A stretch of 64,000 bases of DNA from Carya illinoinensis (Eukaryota; Streptophyta; Magnoliopsida; Fagales; Juglandaceae): positions 15,581,501-15,645,500 of the forward strand of contig NC_056761.1 of assembly GCF_018687715.1 (NCBI RefSeq). The letters run 5' to 3'. The translations under genes and the position numbers were made by a program. This document shows, one piece after another, positions 35,745 through 49,739 of the stretch. The notes under the pieces were generated by a model. It was not told where the DNA came from and ran no database searches. It saw only the letters and a program-made list of their open reading frames with translations. Position 1 is the stretch's first letter. Each line of letters opens with the position of its first letter.

Positions 35745-36570
35745 GCTCTGAAGTTTTTCCACCACACGATTGGTGTAAACTATGCTCTATGTATATACCC
35801 TCTCTTTTTATATATTGAGTCTTTATTTTATCAATTGTAACAAATGTATTGAACTAAGCTCTATAAATACAAACGGAAGTCCACCTATTCAACATAGGCC
35901 TTTAGACAAATATTTGACTTTCATTCATTCTCTTGAAGAATTAGAGCAGAAATCCTAAATTCAAATTTTGACTCTACACCTCAATTCATTTAATTAATGG
36001 GTAATAGTAATAGATACAATACTAGAGTAAGCACGATCTGCATATTTTATTTGAAAAAACATCGAGTTCACTATTAAAAAAATGTTGTTTTCATGTGGAC
36101 CCTAGATTTACACACTTTGTTCAAAGTGAGTTTGTGGAGCATGCACATTCTAGAGCTATAAATATCATTTTTCTAATTAAATATTTTATAGGTAATTAGG
36201 TCTACTTATTAAAGAATATTTTAACTTAAATGTGAAGAGAAGTGTTAAGATATCATTTAAATTAATTAAGTTTACCCTAATTTAATATCTTGATCACTGG
36301 CTCCTCTTTGCCTCCCATGGAGTCCATCGTCACCAATCTACAATCTAACTTGGTCATCAAAGACCTCAAGGAGATGCAATATTTCTTGGGTATTAAAGTG
36401 TTCACCATCCCAGTCCCAGCCTAAGCCCTCAGGAAAAACCAGCCAACCCATTGACAAAACGACACCTTTCATACCCAACATAAACCCTAAATTATCTTTC
36501 CTTTTTTTTCCTTCCCCCATTCTCTCTCTCCCCTTCCTATCATCTTCCTCTTTCCTCTCCCATGTCCAAC
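35745..36570 (+). repeat. Chimeric copia-derived repeat, copy 1
   Basis: It is homologous in order to 62716-63560. It opens with an LTR-tail-like part ('ttttccaccacacgattgg', 'aagctctataaatac', 'cattcattctctt') and a degenerate primer-binding-like site ('aattagagcagaaatc'). An AT-rich stretch follows, then a short RT fragment at about 36287-36420 reading ESIVTNLQSNLVIKDLKEMQYFLG, the Ty1/copia RT segment after the YxDD box. It continues into pyrimidine-rich sequence without RT homology. No complete protein is present. Confidence 0.75.
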
Positions 36571-36897
36571 ATCTCACTCTCTTTCTCTTATCTCCCCTCC
36601 TTATGTTTTTAGTTCGTTACGATCTCCATCTATCGTCCTCAAGTTTTCCAACCAAGTCCACCGGTAATCTTCTTTGATCTCCCCCATTTCTCGGTCCCAA
36701 AGCTCAAACCTTTATGGGGTTCGAGATCTCCAACCTCAATTGTGCTCAATTTCCCTCCAGTCATCCTTTTCGATGCCTCGCTGTGCCAACCATACGTAAA
36801 CAATGATGAGCTCCTTCTCTATGTCTCTTTATCTATCTCACTCTTTCAACTTCGGAGCCAAACACATTTTAGGGTCAAAAGATCCCAAACTGTGCCT
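36571..36897. other. Pyrimidine-rich flank, target of a solo LTR
   Basis: Gene-leader-like sequence without a supported ORF. It would be continuous with 39030 onward if the solo LTR were absent. Confidence 0.5.
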
Positions 36898-37401
36898 TGT
36901 GATACCCCATATTTTCTTGTATTTTAATTAAATAATTATTTTATTTATTATTATTATGGGTTTTCTTGTTTCAAATTTAAGATGATTTTTGTGGTATTAT
37001 TTTATAATTTCTAAGTATGAAATTTATTTCAATGTGTTTTCCTATTATTAATTATTGTTTACTATTTAAATTTCTATTTATTTTATTGTTTGATTTTACT
37101 ATTTATTTTACTTAGTTACTGTGTTTTTTTTTAATTTAAATTATTGTTCTAAATCATTTTCATTGGATCAGTTTTAAGATCCCAAGATGTACAGACTGGA
37201 TCTAATTTCTTTCACTTTTTCCTTTTCCTCTTTTTCTTTTTCCTTTTCCCTTTTTCTCCATAGCCCGCACGACCACTCCTTCTTCCTCTCTAACCATGCA
37301 TCTCTCTCACCTCCAGCGTGCTGCCTTATGCCACCACTAGCTGTCACCATCCAGTCCACCAGCTCCACCACCTGCCAGCAACCTCCCCCACCCCAACCCA
37401 G

Positions 37402-37402
<1 letters not shown>

Positions 37403-37464
<62 letters not shown>
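37403..37464. repeat. (CT)n microsatellite 1 in the solo LTR
   Basis: About 62 bp of CT at the place where the other LTRs of this group have their single CT tract. Confidence 0.95.
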
Positions 37465-37466
<2 letters not shown>

Positions 37467-37767
37467 CTGTGTGTAACCCATTCGGGTTCTACACTTTTTG
37501 TGCTGCTGTGCTGTGCCATCACCACCACCCTCAACTTCCCTTCTTGCCAGCCATCACCATCAACCAAGCTCAACCCCTAACTCACTGTCGTTCTCTCCCA
37601 CAAACACACCAAAGACCACTGCTTTTCTCTCCTTTTCTCTGTCGTCTACTTGCATCTGGCCACTACACCACCACCAACGGCTTCCCCATCCACCAGTGAC
37701 CTCCCCTAGCCAATCTCATGCCCCATCATGACCCGTAGCCACCACACTCGCTCTCACTCTCCCACAG

Positions 37768-37768
<1 letters not shown>

Positions 37769-37836
<68 letters not shown>
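37769..37836. repeat. (CT)n microsatellite 2 in the solo LTR
   Basis: A second CT run of about 68 bp, 300 bp from the first. The other Tekay-type LTRs here have only one. ORFs over either run are artefacts. Confidence 0.95.
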
Positions 37837-37839
<3 letters not shown>

Positions 37840-39402
37840 GTCGATCTTCACCTTGCACCGCCACCCACGGCCTCCAGCCACCACCATCTACTCCACCGAC
37901 CTCCATGGCCAACCCAAGTCTCCCTCAACTCCTTTTCAAATTTTCCAGTTTTGAAATCCACGAACATCACTTGAAAACATTGATTTGCCGCTGCTCGCCC
38001 ACTTTTGGCGTCACCTTTGATCTTTTGAAGTTGCCTTTCATCGTTGTAAATAATTTTCCAAATGATTTTCTTGATATTTAAATATATTTCTACACTAACA
38101 TATTTTCTGCAGTCTGATTGGTTTTGATGGGCCTTGAGTCTAAGAAGTGTTGAGAAATTTGTTGTCGTTGTTGTCGGATATGGGTTTTGGGCCAAATTGG
38201 AGGATAGGTTTATTTATGGAGTTGGTTTGTGAATTTGTGCATATGGATTTGTGATTTGTGTATTTTATCTGATGGGTGATGTGCCACGATATCATAAATC
38301 TTGTTTGCATGCATTTTCATGTGTCATGTTTGAAAACTGAGTTTTTGTGTTAAGAAAGGATTTTGGATGCATGTGTAATGAACAAATTGAAATGAATGAA
38401 ATAAAGGAAAAATGAACTATAGGAATGGTGGTAAGTAGAGATGGTGGTACGTCCCACCTGTGATTCTCACTTGGGATTTTTGGTATACGTTGGAAAAATG
38501 GTCATTTTGGGGAAAAATGATGGCTTTGGTCTCATGCATGTTTCATCATGTGCATACATACATATTGGTTGTTTAACTATATTTTTATCTCTTGGATTGT
38601 TTGGTTAATTACTTACTGAGATTCATAATCTCACGTGGTATTCGCACCATACAGTTCTTTTTTTATGGAATCATAGATTTTGATGCAAAGGATGACATTG
38701 AGCCTGAGGGATCAGCTTCATCGGAGGAGTAACATATGGTCTCTTTCTTATCATGGGATTTCTTTCCCCTTTTGTCTATGTATTTTGGCTTTTATTTGTT
38801 TTTTGCTAAATAACTATATAACCTTTTGAAAGGATTTTATTTTTGGTAAATTTGTATTTAAAATTCTGGTACTTAATTGACTATTTTATTTATCTGCTGT
38901 GATTATTATTGTACACTTTTTACATGTACACTCACTTAGCACTAGCGTTTGGGGTATGTTACCCGTGTTTTGATCATCCTGGTGTCACGATTCCCGCCTT
39001 TTTCGCACCTAGGAGTCGAGGGTGCCACATGTCTCCTCTTTCCAACCACCATCCCATGCCTTGCCAACAATCTTCACCAATCAGTCCCTCCCTCTCTCTC
39101 TATTTGTCTCATACATCTCTCTCTCTCTCTCTCTCTCACATTCAAGCTGCCGGCCACCCTCTTCCTCCTTCCCCTCCATCCAAAACCCACCCTTGTGGTT
39201 TTTGGCCAACCCACACTGAGACCCACCGTCCTCCTCACCCAAACATTCTCTTTCCCTCTCTACCCAAGACACCATGACAACAACCCAAGAGACCACTGCA
39301 CCTTCAATTGACTGCAACAACCACAAGCAAAATGGTGGTAAACGGCTCTCTAATTAAACTTGGTAATGTTGTTGCTTGAGTTGTGAATTGTGAATGTGAT
39401 GT

Positions 39403-39640
39403 TGTGTGCTTCTCTGTATGGCTGAGAGCCTTTGTTGAAGTTTGGAGATGGTGTGCAGTTCTCTATGTGGCCAAGAGTCCCTTCGGAAGTGTTGCAATGT
39501 TGTGTGATCCTATATATGGCTAAGAGCCTCTGTGGAAGTATTGTGGTGTTGTACGGTTCTCTGTATGGCCGTGTGCCTTTATGTAAGTGCTGGGATTTTC
39601 TGTGGCCGAGTGTCTTTGTGGAAGTGTTGGCATTTTGTAA
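39403..39640 (+). repeat. About 50-bp degenerate tandem repeat
   Basis: About five units share 'gttctctgtatggccaagagcctttgtggaagtgttg' with many substitutions. The ORF across it encodes no recognised domain. It is probably an LTR-internal minisatellite of an unrecognised element. Confidence 0.75.
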
Positions 39641-40054
39641 GGTTTTCTTATATAATTCTTATTTGATGTCCATTTGTTTATTCAATCACATAAATGTTGT
39701 TGTGAATTTCCTAATTTAGTTACTTTTTTTAAGTTTATGTTGTGGGGATTTTTCCCTCATTCAAACTCTTTTTAAATGATAAAGAATTGTTGGAATTTTC
39801 CACTTTTGCACTAGTTTGCAATTTGTCGATGTCTGCTAGAAATGCCCACCCTTATCCTAAATTACGACTTGTAAGTACTTACTGAAAATTTCCCCACGTG
39901 CACTATTCTTTAATAATTTTTGTTGGATTTCTTATTTTTGCGTTGTTTATAACATATAAAGTAATTGCCAAAATCTTATCATTGGACTACATTATTACTT
40001 GTATTTGCTTGCTGAAAATTTTGCCATTGTAGTATGATTTAGGTGAGTAGGCCG
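39641..40054. other. AT-rich intergenic sequence
   Basis: No gene. Two related phrases ('acttgtaagtacttactgaaaatttccc' near 39868 and 'acttgtatttgcttgctgaaaattttgcc' near 39997) suggest an internal duplication of about 130 bp. Confidence 0.5.
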
Positions 40055-40126
40055 GTTTGGATACATAGATAGGAATCAAACAATCTCATCTCAGTTGTAC
40101 TATTTATTTTATTAGTGTATCCAAAC
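40055..40126. mobile_element. 72-bp MITE with perfect 11-bp inverted ends
   Basis: GTTTGGATACA at 40055-40065 is matched by TGTATCCAAAC at 40116-40126. The interior contains 'caatctcatctcag', as in the larger family members at 822 and 56063. It looks like a deletion derivative of that family. Confidence 0.75.
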
Positions 40127-41280
40127 ACAAATTCAACCATGTTTTAAGTCATCTCTGCATTCTATATACTGTGCATTAATGTAACAATTGCTTTCCAGCC
40201 CATTCGACACAAGATTGTTCTCCTGCAGCTCACATCCCAATAGTGAGGACGACAACGCTTGCACCTAACAATTGAAGGAGGCTGCAAGTTTGGGATTTTA
40301 TTACAAAATTCGAAACTAAAACTAGTAAAAAAATAACTACCACATTTCTAATATATATAATTTTTTATTTTATTTTATTGTAACATATAATTCAAAAAAC
40401 ATTTCATATAACAAAGAAATGCTTTCATGGGTTTATGGCTAACTACAAAAAATATATTTAAGTCAAAATATTTATGGGTTTTTTAAATAATAATAGATAT
40501 TAGTTATTTTTAATATATTCATAATATTTTTGGGTTTTTTAAATAATAATAGATATTACTGATAATAATAGATATTACTTATTTTTAAGTCAAAATATTT
40601 ATAAGGGGGTTCTCCCATACCTTGCCTGAGGGCATTTATGTCATTTTGACTATTTTTTTTTTTATCAAAATCCTTTAATGCTGGCTGACTCTTAACGTGA
40701 TGCCACTAATGCGGCATGGAGTCTAGGGAGGGGCACCATTAATGTGGAGTTGGCTTTTCAGGTGGGCTTTGGCCTGCGGGAGATCATCACTGAGTCTCTC
40801 CATAACTTCTGTCAAGAGATTGCGGGTTCTCCACATCTCCCACCCACTTGTTTGTTGCAGGTTCTTAAGTGCTAGGCGTCATTGTGATGGTTGTTAGGAT
40901 GGTGAGTCCCATCTGTCCCTATCACTCATTTTTCTTGCATTGGGGTTGCTTCACTGGTTGGTTTAGCTTATGGGTCGAGTACTCTAATGCGATGTATTGA
41001 CTCCTTCAAAAAAGAGTCGTTGGGCCAGGTTGCACTCCTCTTGGTCCCTCACAAGCCTAGGGGAGGAAAAATTTCCTTGCAAGTTATTTGGTAAATTTAC
41101 AAGCCCATTTTTCTTTTTTCTTTTTTTGCACTTTTCCTTTCAAGTCTTCCACTAACTAGCTTATTTGGATTAGTTTTGTTAGTAATTAAGAGTGACGGCA
41201 AGAAATCTCACATATCTATTTTTGTCTACATTATAAAGACTTTACAATACTCAATCTTAGCTTCAATAAAAAAGTTTAAT
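40127..41280. other. Intergenic sequence, no gene seen
   Basis: It is AT-rich to about 40660, including a repeated 'ttttttaaataataatagatatta' motif near 40468-40580. After that it is mixed-composition sequence without a recognisable domain, up to the CACTA left end. Confidence 0.5.
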
Positions 41281-41283
41281 TTT

Positions 41284-41850
41284 CACTGTAGGAAAATGTT
41301 CCATTTCCGGCGGCCAAAGTCGCCAAAAATAATACATAAGTTAGCCGCTATTAGTTATTACCCACTATTTCTAGTTGCCATCAAATGGCCGCTATTAAAG
41401 AGCCAAGTAAAAAATTTTCCAGCTACTTTAAGAATTGCCAGAAATACATATTATTTCCGACAATAATAATAGCCACAAATGAATAAAATTTTGTCACAAT
41501 AATTTTTGCCAAGATCCATCATTCATGGCCAAAATAATTTTCGACTTTATTTTTTTAGCCAGAAATATAGATTTGCGGCTACGTTTTCAAAGCCGAAAAT
41601 AGATCCTGGCTACTTGTAAGTCGCCAATTTATTTTCCAGCTATATATTTGTAGTCGGAAATGAGTATTTGCAGCTACATTTTGTAACCGGAAATAGTTTC
41701 CACTAGGTATGCTTAGCCAATTTTATTTTCCAGGTGTATATTTGTCACCAGAAATAGTTATTTGCAGCTACTTTTTATAGCCGGAAACAGTTGCTTGCTT
41801 TGTTGTTTGCCAAATTTATTCCGGCAGAATATTGTCACCGGAAATGTTTG
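41284..41850. repeat. CACTA left subterminal repeat array
   Basis: Many direct and inverted copies of about 12-bp motifs ('agccggaaatag', 'tatttgcagctac', 'gtcgccaa', 'gccgctatta') recur every 30-60 bp. Versions of the same motifs occur at 49740-49976 in the other orientation. Confidence 0.82.
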
Positions 41851-42999
41851 AAACCTAACCCTTTTTTTTATTCATATGTTGTTTTTCCCTAAAACTTAAA
41901 GGTATTTGCTTGTTAATGAACAAAGCAAGTTAATAAACAAAAAAAAATACTATATTTGGAGAAATGCAGTTTTTGCTTGAAACATCATTCATATAACCTC
42001 AAAGTACATATTTGAAGCTTAACCACTGCACTGCCATTGTTTTAAGTTTTACATAAAACCATCCAACATATCACAATGGAATATAAATTTACAAGTGAAA
42101 GTTTTTCTATATGGGTTTAACTTTGATTCCATCAATCTTTGATGGCTTCTAAAATCTTTTTGCTCTATATTTCTTGATATCTTGGTTCAATCCTGTGAGA
42201 AACAAGAACAAAAAATAGGTCATGAGGTTTTAGAGATGTCATCAAACACAACCTAGCTAGCAGTTTTAGATCATTTAGATTAGATTCAGAATATTTCCAC
42301 AATAAAGGATACTCATTAATCTTTCAATTTCAATTTCAGATTAGATTTAGAATATTTCCCGAAAGAAGCCATCGGAAAACATCTCCTTGGATCTAAATTC
42401 AATCTCATAACATACATCTATACCACGTGAAAAAGGATGTTGTGAACTATGCCTTTGTTTCCAATGATTTCCATCACTCAGTTACTAGGAAAGCATAATT
42501 CAAAACCTCATACTCGATTGCTATGAAACAAATGCAAACCAACAAAAATAGAACCCTCAGAATTTTTAATGACCTTTTTGTAGATAATTTAATGGACTAT
42601 CAAATAAAAACAGAGTATCCACATCCACCAAACTTGGACCATTGGATCTGTCTAAGGTGGATTGTGTCAATAGTTAGTGTACTATATATCCATCAGAGCA
42701 CTACAATTGTAGTCTTCAATCTGCATATCCATAGAAGACCTCATGCTAAGCAGTTCTATCCAAATCCTCTTAAAGAAATCTCTACATTCTATACTACAAC
42801 GAAGTATATCACTTTTATTTTTTTTCTCTTTGTATCCTAATTAGAGGCTACACACAAGATCAGGAAGCTCGTTTATTTTGCTGCTACGATGTGAAAAAAC
42901 ACATACAGAAAGTTTGGAATAGGATATTAAGTCATCCCAAATTTGTAGAATAACCATGTGGAACGGCTCATATAATCCTCTTTAACTAACCAATGGTTA

Positions 43000-44439
43000 A
43001 AAACAAACATTATACATTTCTCTAGTGAGAGAAGCTCCTTCATCTCTCTAGAAACAATGCAGCTTTTCTTCCGTCCAAGGGAGGTGGCTCCCACCTCCCT
43101 CCATCTCTCTCTGTTTTTCCATCTATCTTAGTTCCATTTCTGTTTATCCCTTTCCTCTGTTTGTAGCCTATAGTTTTCTGTTTTCAATAAAGTGTCATTT
43201 GGGTGGTGGTTTTGGTGGTTGAAAGCTCCACCTCCCAGTCAAGGAGCCCAAAGTCATCCTCCATTATATCTAGCAATTGGCGGAGTGGTGGTTGCACGGT
43301 GGAGGAGGAGGGCATCGTCTGCATTTTTGGCCGTGGAATGGTGTGGTCTGAAGTGTGTTTTCTGAGTTTGACCACCATATTTAAACTACGTATCTGGGCG
43401 TGGTGGAAAACAGAAGGTCTCTGGTGTGGGCGGAGTCCGGGTGTTTTGCAGCCAAAGGTGTTTTGGTTTGCTTGCAGGCTTGGATGTAATCCTGTGAGGT
43501 TTAAGGTGCTCTGTTTCATCCATGGAAAACAGAGTGGTTTTCAGGATTCATGCTGAGGTGCATGGGAGGATAAGGTGAGCTTCTGGGGTGGAGTCTGAAC
43601 GTAACCCAGCGTGAAGACTCTCTTGGGTGGCGGCCAGAGCGGGTGAGACGCAGCTTTTTGAGCTTTTTTGTTTTGGTTATGGTTTTATTTCTGGAAATAA
43701 GTTATGTGCTTGGTCTCTAGTTTTGTTTCTATTTTTTGTTTCTTCTAGCCGAAGTGGAGTATGGATGGTTTTGGTGGTTATGGGCTGGCGATGGTGACGG
43801 GGATGAAGTTGGCGACGGTGAGAAGCCCTTGTGCAGAAAGTGGTTTGTTTTCGTTGGTTTGTTGTGAGAAATCCTTGTGCAGGAATTGCGTGGTGCAGGC
43901 AACCCATGCATGGTGCAGGCTACCAGTGAGAATCGTGGGTGCTGACAGGAACCTATGTGCAGGAAGTGGTTGGGCAAAAGGCGAGTGAGGGTATGGCGCC
44001 TGAGAAGAGTTATCAGTTTGTTTTTTCAGTGGTCTGTTATGGTTGTTTTTATTTAGGTTTTAACAAATATGTTTTTGAAATAGGCAAGTACCTCTCCTCT
44101 TTTCAGGATGAGGGTTGTGAGTCCTCTCCTCTTATAAAGGGTGAAGGTTGGGTAGTTCCTCTCCTCCTTTGGAGGGTGAGGATGTTTTGTGTTGTTTTCT
44201 CACACATGAGCCGAGATGAACACTTCTGTTTTGACAGAGTCTCGCATCTTAGTATGGTGTCGTCATTGGAGAGCTTAGAACTTTTAGACATAGTCCGGCG
44301 CAATGAAAATTGTGTACGGGGAAGCGTACAACCGATGGGTAGTTGGCTTGTAATCGAGACTTGTTACCCGTTATTATTGGTCATAGCTGTAACTTCTTTC
44401 ATTCGATAATGAATTGAAGTCTATTTCAAAAAAAAAAAA
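43000..44439 (+). mobile_element. Poly(A)-ended retroposon with 16-bp target duplication
   Basis: AACTAACCAATGGTTA occurs at 42984-42999 and again at 44440-44455, directly after an A-run (44428-44440). The 1.44-kb insert ends 'cattcgataatgaattgaag' plus poly(A), like the 3' end of plant LINE transcripts. Two open stretches (43203-43556 and 43939-44409) encode nothing I recognise: no RT, endonuclease or zinc knuckle. It is therefore a non-autonomous LINE-mobilised copy, such as a LINE internal-deletion derivative or a retroposed RNA. It is nested in the CACTA element. Confidence 0.88.
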
Positions 44440-46032
44440 AACTAACCAATGGTTATCTTCTTGATATTTATAAATATTTACGAAATTAATGAAACCAATA
44501 ATCATAAGCAACCTTTTTTCAAAAATGGCAAGAAGAAGAAAAAGTCAAAAGGAAAAGGGAAAAAAGAAGGCCAAGAGCGTGCTTATTGACAAACCAAACA
44601 AATTATTTATATACAAATCAGCTAGTATTAATTGATATAAAAATATATATTCATTTTCATATTTTTTAATATTGCAATGGATGATCTCTTACTGAAGTTT
44701 CTACATTAGTAATGAATCAATGCAGCCAATAATAAATCTTGTAAAATTATTTTCTTAGACATAAATACTTCAAATGTACCAAAGCACTGAAGCAGAAGCT
44801 GCTATTGAAAAGAAGACAAAAAGCAAAGGGAAAGAAAAACTCTGATTGCTGCAAAAATTTGGAGTGTTATAGCAACTGTACATCTGCACTTTGCAATCAT
44901 TCAACTCCATGACAATCATAAAACTATTCATAAATGAGACAGATACAAACTGTCAGATGTTGGGCCAATTACCCTAAATATAGATATATATACTTGCATA
45001 TGAGAGAGAGTGAGAGAGAGAGAGAAATTGCATTATTTGGAGAGATAGATGAACAGATCGCATTATATATGTTCTTCTATAAATAAAGAGGAGTGAGAGA
45101 GGGAGAGAAACCTTGGCCTAGTGTAATCAAAGAGCTTTCTTAGGTTGCCCTGAAGACAATGAGCGCTATTTCAGCCTCGCAGAGAGTTGAGAGCTCCAAA
45201 GCCTTTTTAAAAAGTCCCTTCCTCCTCTTAAGAGAAAGTCACCTACCGTGTTGTGGTGTTGTCGATCCTCTTGATTTGAATTTTCTTCCTCGTCATTGTC
45301 CTAGAAAAATCGTCTGACGCTTCATTGATAAAACCAAATAGTCAGTCTATACTAGTATTCGACAGAAAGAGAAGCTCTTAACAAGGAAATTTTAAAAGAA
45401 AGATACAAAGTGATACTTAAGGGAGAGATACGAAATAGGCTTCATAGGTTTCCAGATGGTTTAGGAGAAATCAAAACGACACTTGCACCTAAGAGGGATG
45501 ATTTTCTTTCTTAAAAATTGAATCGAAGTCAATCATAAAAGGAGAAGCTGCCATGCTAAGCTTAAAGAATTCAAATCAAAACATATAAAAGCCTATGTAT
45601 GTCATTTATAACTTACCTTGTTGTAGCAGTTTGACCTGACATCCAATGACCAATAACTTCCATGTGACCAGTTGGTGGCAAGAGAAACGTACAATGACAT
45701 AAGCTACAAAATATCCACAAAACCTAACCTACACTACCTACCCCACACCAATAGAACCTAAACAAAATATTAAGTAAGTAGGAGGCATTTTGTGAAAAGT
45801 ATATTACTTTCACCTTCATCTCCTTATCAAAATTCACAAAAAAAAATGGTTTTCCCTCCAAAATGAGTAACTAACTATGCAGGTCCCTAAGTCTCTCTAT
45901 GAGACTCTCCCTACGTCTGCCGCTCTGACTCATATCTCTCCATGAACTTGTCATATTCAACTTGTCTCTCCATTAGCATCATGACATTCGCTCGTAAGTC
46001 ATCAAGCTAACCCTTATCCAAAAATAGTAAAC

Positions 46033-46038
<6 letters not shown>

Positions 46039-46070
<32 letters not shown>
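46039..46070. repeat. (GA)n microsatellite
   Basis: A pure GA run of about 32 bp inside the CACTA element. Another of about 22 bp is near 49620. Confidence 0.95.
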
Positions 46071-46073
<3 letters not shown>

Positions 46074-46739
46074 AATAAAAGGGAGTCAAAATGAGAAAAG
46101 AAAAGTGAAAGATGTTAGCACAGATATTGTAATCAAGTGTCAGTGCTTGGGACTGTTAGCACATATAAATTTTTTCATATTACCTTTACTACACTCATGC
46201 TTGATTTTTCAAGCATACACAGCACAAAAAACTAAATCAACTAGACTTACTTTAACATTAAGGTATTTGTTTGGAAGAATCATATATAAAAAAGTTAACA
46301 GAAATTCAACTTTGACATGTACAGAATTTTGGTTCATACATTTCAAGTATTTTGATTTTGTTTTTCCCCTTGACACCAAACGGAAACAAATGACAGGCAG
46401 TATATACCACAATTCTCTGCAACAATAGGCAGTGCCTACATCTAAAATAAAAGTGCATTGCTGAAATTACAAGTACCCAGTGTTTTAGATTTACAGCAGC
46501 TTGTTGCTGCAGAAGAACAGATTTAGTTAATTGCCTTTTTCTGTCTCTCTAATCTGATCTATTCTTTCATTCGTTCCTAGTCCTACCTTAGAAGATGGCC
46601 TTATACAAGAGCAAACTTTATACTAGTGCCCATTTTTCGAGATCACTCATCATTCAACTAGAGCAGAATTTTTATTTTTAATTTTTTTATTTTATTGAGC
46701 TACTCAAGAAAATATATTCATATCTGAACTAGTCAATTC

Positions 46740-47187
46740 ATTATATTAATATCTCATTTCTTTGAAGGGTATTCGGGTGGAGGCAACTTAGAGAAAAATC
46801 CTAAACAACAATAGGCAGTACATACATCTAAAATAAAAGTGCTTTGTTAGAAAATTGCTCTGTTTTGGGGGAGTTTAATAGAGTAGTTGAATTGTGTGAA
46901 TAAGGAGAGGCTAATGACAAAATCAAAACTTTCATAAGAAATTTCCAGGCCTAGCTAGCTTTTTTTGTTTCATCAAAAATTCCAAGCTCACCAACACTAT
47001 TGAAAGAGTTATTGTTGCTTTGATTTAAAGAACCATTCAAAGTTGGATAGAATTTTTCGTTATATGTTAAGATCTTGGTATAGAACACAGCAAGTAATAA
47101 TTTTTATCCTTATCACTCAATTTCATGCTAACCTCTATTATAAATCTCCTAAACTGCCCATCCCTATGAGAACCAAGCAAAGAGGAC

Positions 47188-47190
<3 letters not shown>
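46740..47190 (+). repeat. Direct repeat copy 1 flanking the captured gene fragment
   Basis: It is homologous over about 450 bp to 48723-49180, sharing 'gaagggtattcgggtggaggcaac', 'tagctagc' and 'aagagttattgttgctttg'. It ends at 'gaggaccaa', exactly where the lyase homology starts. A further partial copy of its 'caataggcagt...acatctaaaataaaagtgc' part lies near 46421-46465. Confidence 0.9.
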
Positions 47191-48350
<1,160 letters not shown>

Positions 48351-48722
48351 GTATGCTATATGATATAGAATTATGTCTTCCACAAGGTGGCTGATTATTG
48401 TTGCAAAACTAAGTGATAAATGGAGGTTACTCATCTATGGAGATATTTTGTCATGCATTAATTCACTGCTGCTGATCTTATGTTAGCACATATTAGAAAA
48501 GTCAATAGCTGACAACTCCATATAATGTTTTTAGTGTTCTCTTTTTGAAAGTGAGAAATGATTGATGCTTTTCTATGTTGGGGCATCTTTTTCCCTCTCA
48601 TGGATTTGTTTTAAACTGGGTCAATGAAGCTCGCTCGAGTGAGGACTTGAACCATTCATGGGAGGTGCTAGCTGAACCAATACAGACTGCATGTATCTTG
48701 TTAAGTTTATAAGCTTATATAC

Positions 48723-49180
48723 ATTATATTAATGTGGGATTTCTTTGAAGGGTATTCGGGTGGAGGCAACATACGCTACAAAAATCCTAAACAACAATAG
48801 GCAGTACATACATCTAAAATGAAAGTGCTTTGCTAGAAGATTGCTCTGTTTTGGGGGAGTTTAATGGAGTGGTTGAATTGTGTGAATAAGGAGAGGCTAA
48901 TGACAAAATCAAAACTTTCATAAAAAATTTCATGGCCTAGCTAGCATTTTTTGTTTCATCAAAAATTCCAAGCTCACCAATACTACTGAAAGAGTTATTG
49001 TTGCTTTGATTTAAAGAACCATAAAAAGTTAAATAGATTTTTTTGTTATATGTTAAGATCTTGGCATAGAACACAGCAAGTTAAAATTTTTATCCTAAAC
49101 AAGGAAATTTCATGTGCACATTTATATTTTAAATCTCTTAAACTGCCCATCCACTAGAAACCAAGCAAAAGAGGACCAAA
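48723..49180 (+). repeat. Direct repeat copy 2 flanking the captured gene fragment
   Basis: The partner of 46740-47190 in the same orientation, with a modest number of substitutions and indels. The lyase fragment lies exactly between the two copies, suggesting that capture, segmental duplication and insertion happened as linked events. Confidence 0.9.
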
Positions 49181-49617
49181 AAACCAGCAAAACAGAGTAA
49201 TGCCACATAAAACATGACAACCCTTAGTTAGCCAGAAAATATCATATTTAGGCATTGTATATGCATTTACATGTGTATTTGTAAATGTAAAGCACCATAG
49301 TCGCAGGACAATCGTGCTTAAGCAGAACCAAATCCATGAATAAGTTTTTTCATTTTTTCCCCTTTTATAAGCAAACGAGAAAATCCTATCAATAATAACC
49401 TGGACAGGTACATTTTAAAATCAAAGACAAAAATGTAAAACAACTAAACTCTTTACATCTATACCACAAAGTTAGAAGCGATGCGACCGAGAGTAAGCGG
49501 CACAGAGATACGAATGAGTTACAGAAAGATAGAGAGAGAGAACTAGCGAGATAAGAGAAACTTGACGGCGAGAAGACGATTGTGCTATCAATGACTAGAA
49601 ACGACGGTGTAATCGCC

Positions 49618-49649
<32 letters not shown>

Positions 49650-49739
49650 GGTTCGCGTGGGAAAATTAGACGTGGGAGTATAAGTGAATAAAAACTATTG
49701 AGGCAACCTAAAAGTCACCTTAATAATACAAAAAGTTGC

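Larger units (their letters stand above)
36898..39029 (+). mobile_element. Solo LTR, Tekay-related
   Basis: It begins TGTGATACCCCATATTTTC and ends GAGGGTGCCACA (2,132 bp). No primer-binding site follows the end and no internal region exists. The flanking pentamers are TGCCT (36893-36897) and TGTCT (39030-39034), a target duplication with one mismatch. The order of LTR landmarks matches the other Tekay-type LTRs: polypyrimidine tract, (CT)n, and a 'gagcctgagggatcagcttcatcggagga' box near 38700. It presumably formed by recombination between the two LTRs of a full element. Confidence 0.88.

Noticed and set aside
43203..44409. ORFs in the poly(A)-ended insert as a host gene
   Set aside because: They lie inside a target-duplication-flanked retroposon and show no domain; kept only as part of that insert.
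45100..45320. Possible second captured gene fragment in the CACTA element
   Set aside because: The sequence looks gene-leader-like ('atgagcgctatttcagcctc') but no protein family could be recognised.
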